This document shows positions 33,453 to 34,960 of a stretch of DNA of 34,960 nt, piece by piece; positions within the stretch are counted from its first letter, which is position 1; every line of letters begins with the position of its first letter. The translations under genes were made by a program, and so were the position numbers. Origin of the DNA: Hyphomicrobiales bacterium (GTDB lineage Bacteria; Pseudomonadota; Alphaproteobacteria; Rhizobiales; JAJFHC01); assembly GCA_021775835.1 (NCBI GenBank), contig JAJFHC010000212.1, positions 1 through 34,960 of the forward strand, written 5' to 3'. The notes below the pieces were generated by a model, which saw nothing but the letters and a program-made list of their open reading frames with translations, did no database searches and was not told the DNA's origin.

Positions 33453-34271
33453 ATGACACGGATCGACTGGGCAAGGATCAACGTCAACTGCAGGGTTGCA
33501 GCCAGTATGGCGGCGATCCTGGTGACCTCCGCGTGCAGCACGACTGGCGATTTCGGCCGAACCGAACCTTCATTCGTTCAGCAACATATCGTGCCTGTGG
33601 CCCGGACAGCAGTCCGTGATATCCGCGGCGTTCTGACTTCCGACTTCGACTACACGTCGGACGAAGAAGAATTGCGTGCCCGCAGCGGGACGCTCCTCAC
33701 CCAGGATCGCCGGTGGTCGCTCGACCGGTTCTTGGGCTCCATGATCGAAGATGTCGGCATATCGGACAGCCGCTATGAAACAAGCCGACGGGTAACCCAC
33801 AATACCGGTGTCAGCGTTTACGAACACCGGCGCCCCAGCCGGACTGCCGATACGCTTTTGGGTTATCTCTACACCGAAGCGTCGATGGTCGAAGATTTCA
33901 GCGACGTTGCTGATCGTGTTTACGATGCCGATGCAAGGAGGCGGGAGTATCTGCTGTACGGCGGTGAAGTCTCAGGCGACGAAATCCACAATACGACCGC
34001 CCGGATAGAGTCGAACCGGCGGGTCACGAGAAAGACCGTTCTTGCTCTGAGAAATCGCGTTGACGATTATCGTCTGGAGCTCCGGAAGAGCCGCCTGGAA
34101 CACCCAGACGTTCCCGACTACGGCGTGTTGTCTGCAATCGACCGCTACGCGGCAACGGTTGACGGCCTGGAAGACCGGCTGCGTACGTGGCCGTTTCCGG
34201 AAGACTACGTAAGAGCGTCTGCCGGACGATCGAAGAAGAATAAGAACAACAAGGATCTGCTGGGGGGCTGA
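33453..34271 (+). CDS. Probable lipoprotein of unknown function
   Basis: This is a 272-residue protein beginning with a signal-like segment ending LVTSAC-S (Cys28), a slightly unusual lipobox because Thr stands at the third position before Cys. The mature part is charged and rich in Arg, Asp and Glu, with helix-forming stretches and coiled-coil tendency in residues 150-260. It ends in a lysine/asparagine-rich tail (GRSKKNKNNKDLLGG). GGAGAA lies six bases before the ATG at 33453. An earlier in-frame start at 33318 would overlap the upstream gene and spoil the signal. No family recognised. Confidence 0.75.
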   Translation: MTRIDWARINVNCRVAASMAAILVTSACSTTGDFGRTEPSFVQQHIVPVARTAVRDIRGVLTSDFDYTSDEEELRARSGTLLTQDRRWSLDRFLGSMIEDVGISDSRYETSRRVTHNTGVSVYEHRRPSRTADTLLGYLYTEASMVEDFSDVADRVYDADARRREYLLYGGEVSGDEIHNTTARIESNRRVTRKTVLALRNRVDDYRLELRKSRLEHPDVPDYGVLSAIDRYAATVDGLEDRLRTWPFPEDYVRASAGRSKKNKNNKDLLGG

Positions 34272-34377
34272 AGCCCACCGGACGGTACAACGCTTTTATT
34301 AATCATCCGACGGGTTTCCAGCGTGCCAATCAGCCCGGTCTATAAAATAACCACGGATATCGGAATCCTGGAGCAGC

Positions 34378-34914
34378 TCAAAGGCTTTGGCAACGGGCCG
34401 CTGCAACGATGTTGTCCACCTCTGCCCGGCGGCTGCGGTCAGGGACAAACCCTCTGAAGATAATCAGGCCGGTGAGTGCCGGTGATGCAAACGTTATGGC
34501 ATCCTTCACCAGGCTGTTGTTGCTGACCGACGCCTGGCTATCGGCATTGACGATCAGCAACTTCAGGTTGCGTACGCCGGTCTGTGTGTCATTGATCGTG
34601 TAGATGTTTTCCCCGGTATCCGAATAAACGCTCACCGACCAGTAACTGTCGGGAATTGGTGCAGAGATCTGGACAGGATCCCGGGACAGGTCAAAGCGGC
34701 AAAACGCGTAACTGATATCCGGACTTGGCTCCACAAGCATCTTGTTTGCGTCATTCGCAGACGACAGTTTCTTGAGTGTATTGAGTTCGCTCGTGGTTTC
34801 GAATTGTGCCATCCGGGCACCGATGTCGAGCATGGGCACGAACAGAACCAACGCAAGATGTACAATGGCGGCGAGCAGGCAAGTTGCCGCTGTCCAGAAG
34901 ATCCACGCCTTCAT
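34378..34914 (-). CDS. DUF1254 family protein with N-terminal membrane helix
   Basis: This is a 178-residue protein from ATG 34914 (the preceding GTG at 34920 is also in frame). One membrane helix lies at about residues 5-26. The body carries ISYAFCRFDLSRDPVQI and YWSVSVYSDTGENIYTINDTQTG, the blocks of the short rhizobial DUF1254 proteins, and ends RAEVDNIVAAARCQSL. These proteins are generally paired with a DUF1214 gene immediately upstream. The start here overlaps an upstream stop in the ATGA manner. The function is unknown, and envelope location is inferred. Confidence 0.78.
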   Translation of the reverse strand: MKAWIFWTAATCLLAAIVHLALVLFVPMLDIGARMAQFETTSELNTLKKLSSANDANKMLVEPSPDISYAFCRFDLSRDPVQISAPIPDSYWSVSVYSDTGENIYTINDTQTGVRNLKLLIVNADSQASVSNNSLVKDAITFASPALTGLIIFRGFVPDRSRRAEVDNIVAAARCQSL

Positions 34915-34960
34915 GAGCACATCCCCCGGCGAATGGACGGCAGCGTCGCAGTGGCCAGAT
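34911..34960 (-). CDS. C-terminal tail of upstream gene, probably DUF1214 partner (partial)
   Basis: The frame reading into the window on the minus strand ends ...LPSIRRGMCS and stops at 34911-34913. It overlaps the DUF1254 ATG by four bases (ATGA). Rhizobial DUF1254 proteins are usually preceded by a DUF1214 gene, which supports the guess, but about 15 residues cannot prove identity. The gene continues beyond the window. Confidence 0.4.
   Translation of the reverse strand, partial: LATATLPSIRRGMCS

Overview
The window looks like chromosomal DNA of an alphaproteobacterium, most likely Hyphomicrobiales (Rhizobiales) or a close relative. The grounds are a MucR/Ros zinc-finger regulator, a DivJ-like histidine kinase followed by peptidoglycan-binding and DUF1491 genes, two DUF2336 proteins, a DUF5330 protein, a TIGR03808-type Tat-exported beta-helix protein, a rhizobial-type asparaginase, a perfect CtrA-type box and moderately high GC. 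No rRNA, tRNA, CRISPR array, transposase, integrase or phage gene was recognised, so nothing points to a recent mobile island.

Layout. 1-1750: the end of an L-asparaginase II gene, a YbaK deacylase and a BesD/HalD-like Fe(II)/2-oxoglutarate oxygenase with an HxD metal motif. 1757-8453 (minus strand): the methylmalonyl-CoA mutase operon (small subunit, large subunit, MeaB), closely followed by a Tat-exported beta-helix protein. 8650-12000: a DUF4332 protein, a small DUF2780-like protein, a YjgR-type ATPase and a short urate-oxidase-N-like membrane protein. 12182-16192 (minus strand): a tightly packed five-gene run of MaoC hydratase, MsrB, oligopeptidase B, isochorismatase-like hydrolase and VOC protein. 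16527-17726: the first DUF2336 protein. 18124-25443 (plus strand): a ten-gene, almost gapless Mrp/Mbh-like antiporter operon ordered E, F, G, MbhD/E-like, B, C, D1, D2, a 78-residue unknown and D3, with a CtrA-type box upstream. 25444-28500: MucR, a PAS_5 protein, SufE and DUF5330. 28853-32996: the DivJ-like kinase, a peptidoglycan-binding protein, DUF1491 and a second, convergent DUF2336. 33218-34960: a small unknown, a lipoprotein-like unknown, and a DUF1254 gene with the tail of what may be its DUF1214 partner.

How the genes work together. The mutase genes form a propionyl-CoA to succinyl-CoA module with its own cofactor-loading GTPase. The Mrp-like operon should encode one large membrane complex exchanging protons for sodium or another cation. 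It has no hydrogenase or NADH-oxidising modules, MrpA is split into pieces, and there are three NuoL/M/N-like subunits. The DivJ-like kinase suggests cell-cycle phosphorelay control, and the CtrA-type box upstream of the antiporter operon hints that ion homeostasis may be tied to the cell cycle. The most unusual points are the antiporter operon (its third subunit lacks a central lysine, it carries an unknown small membrane protein, and one gene may start at AUA), the HxD oxygenase in a halogenase-like family, and a likely CUG start in the isochorismatase gene.
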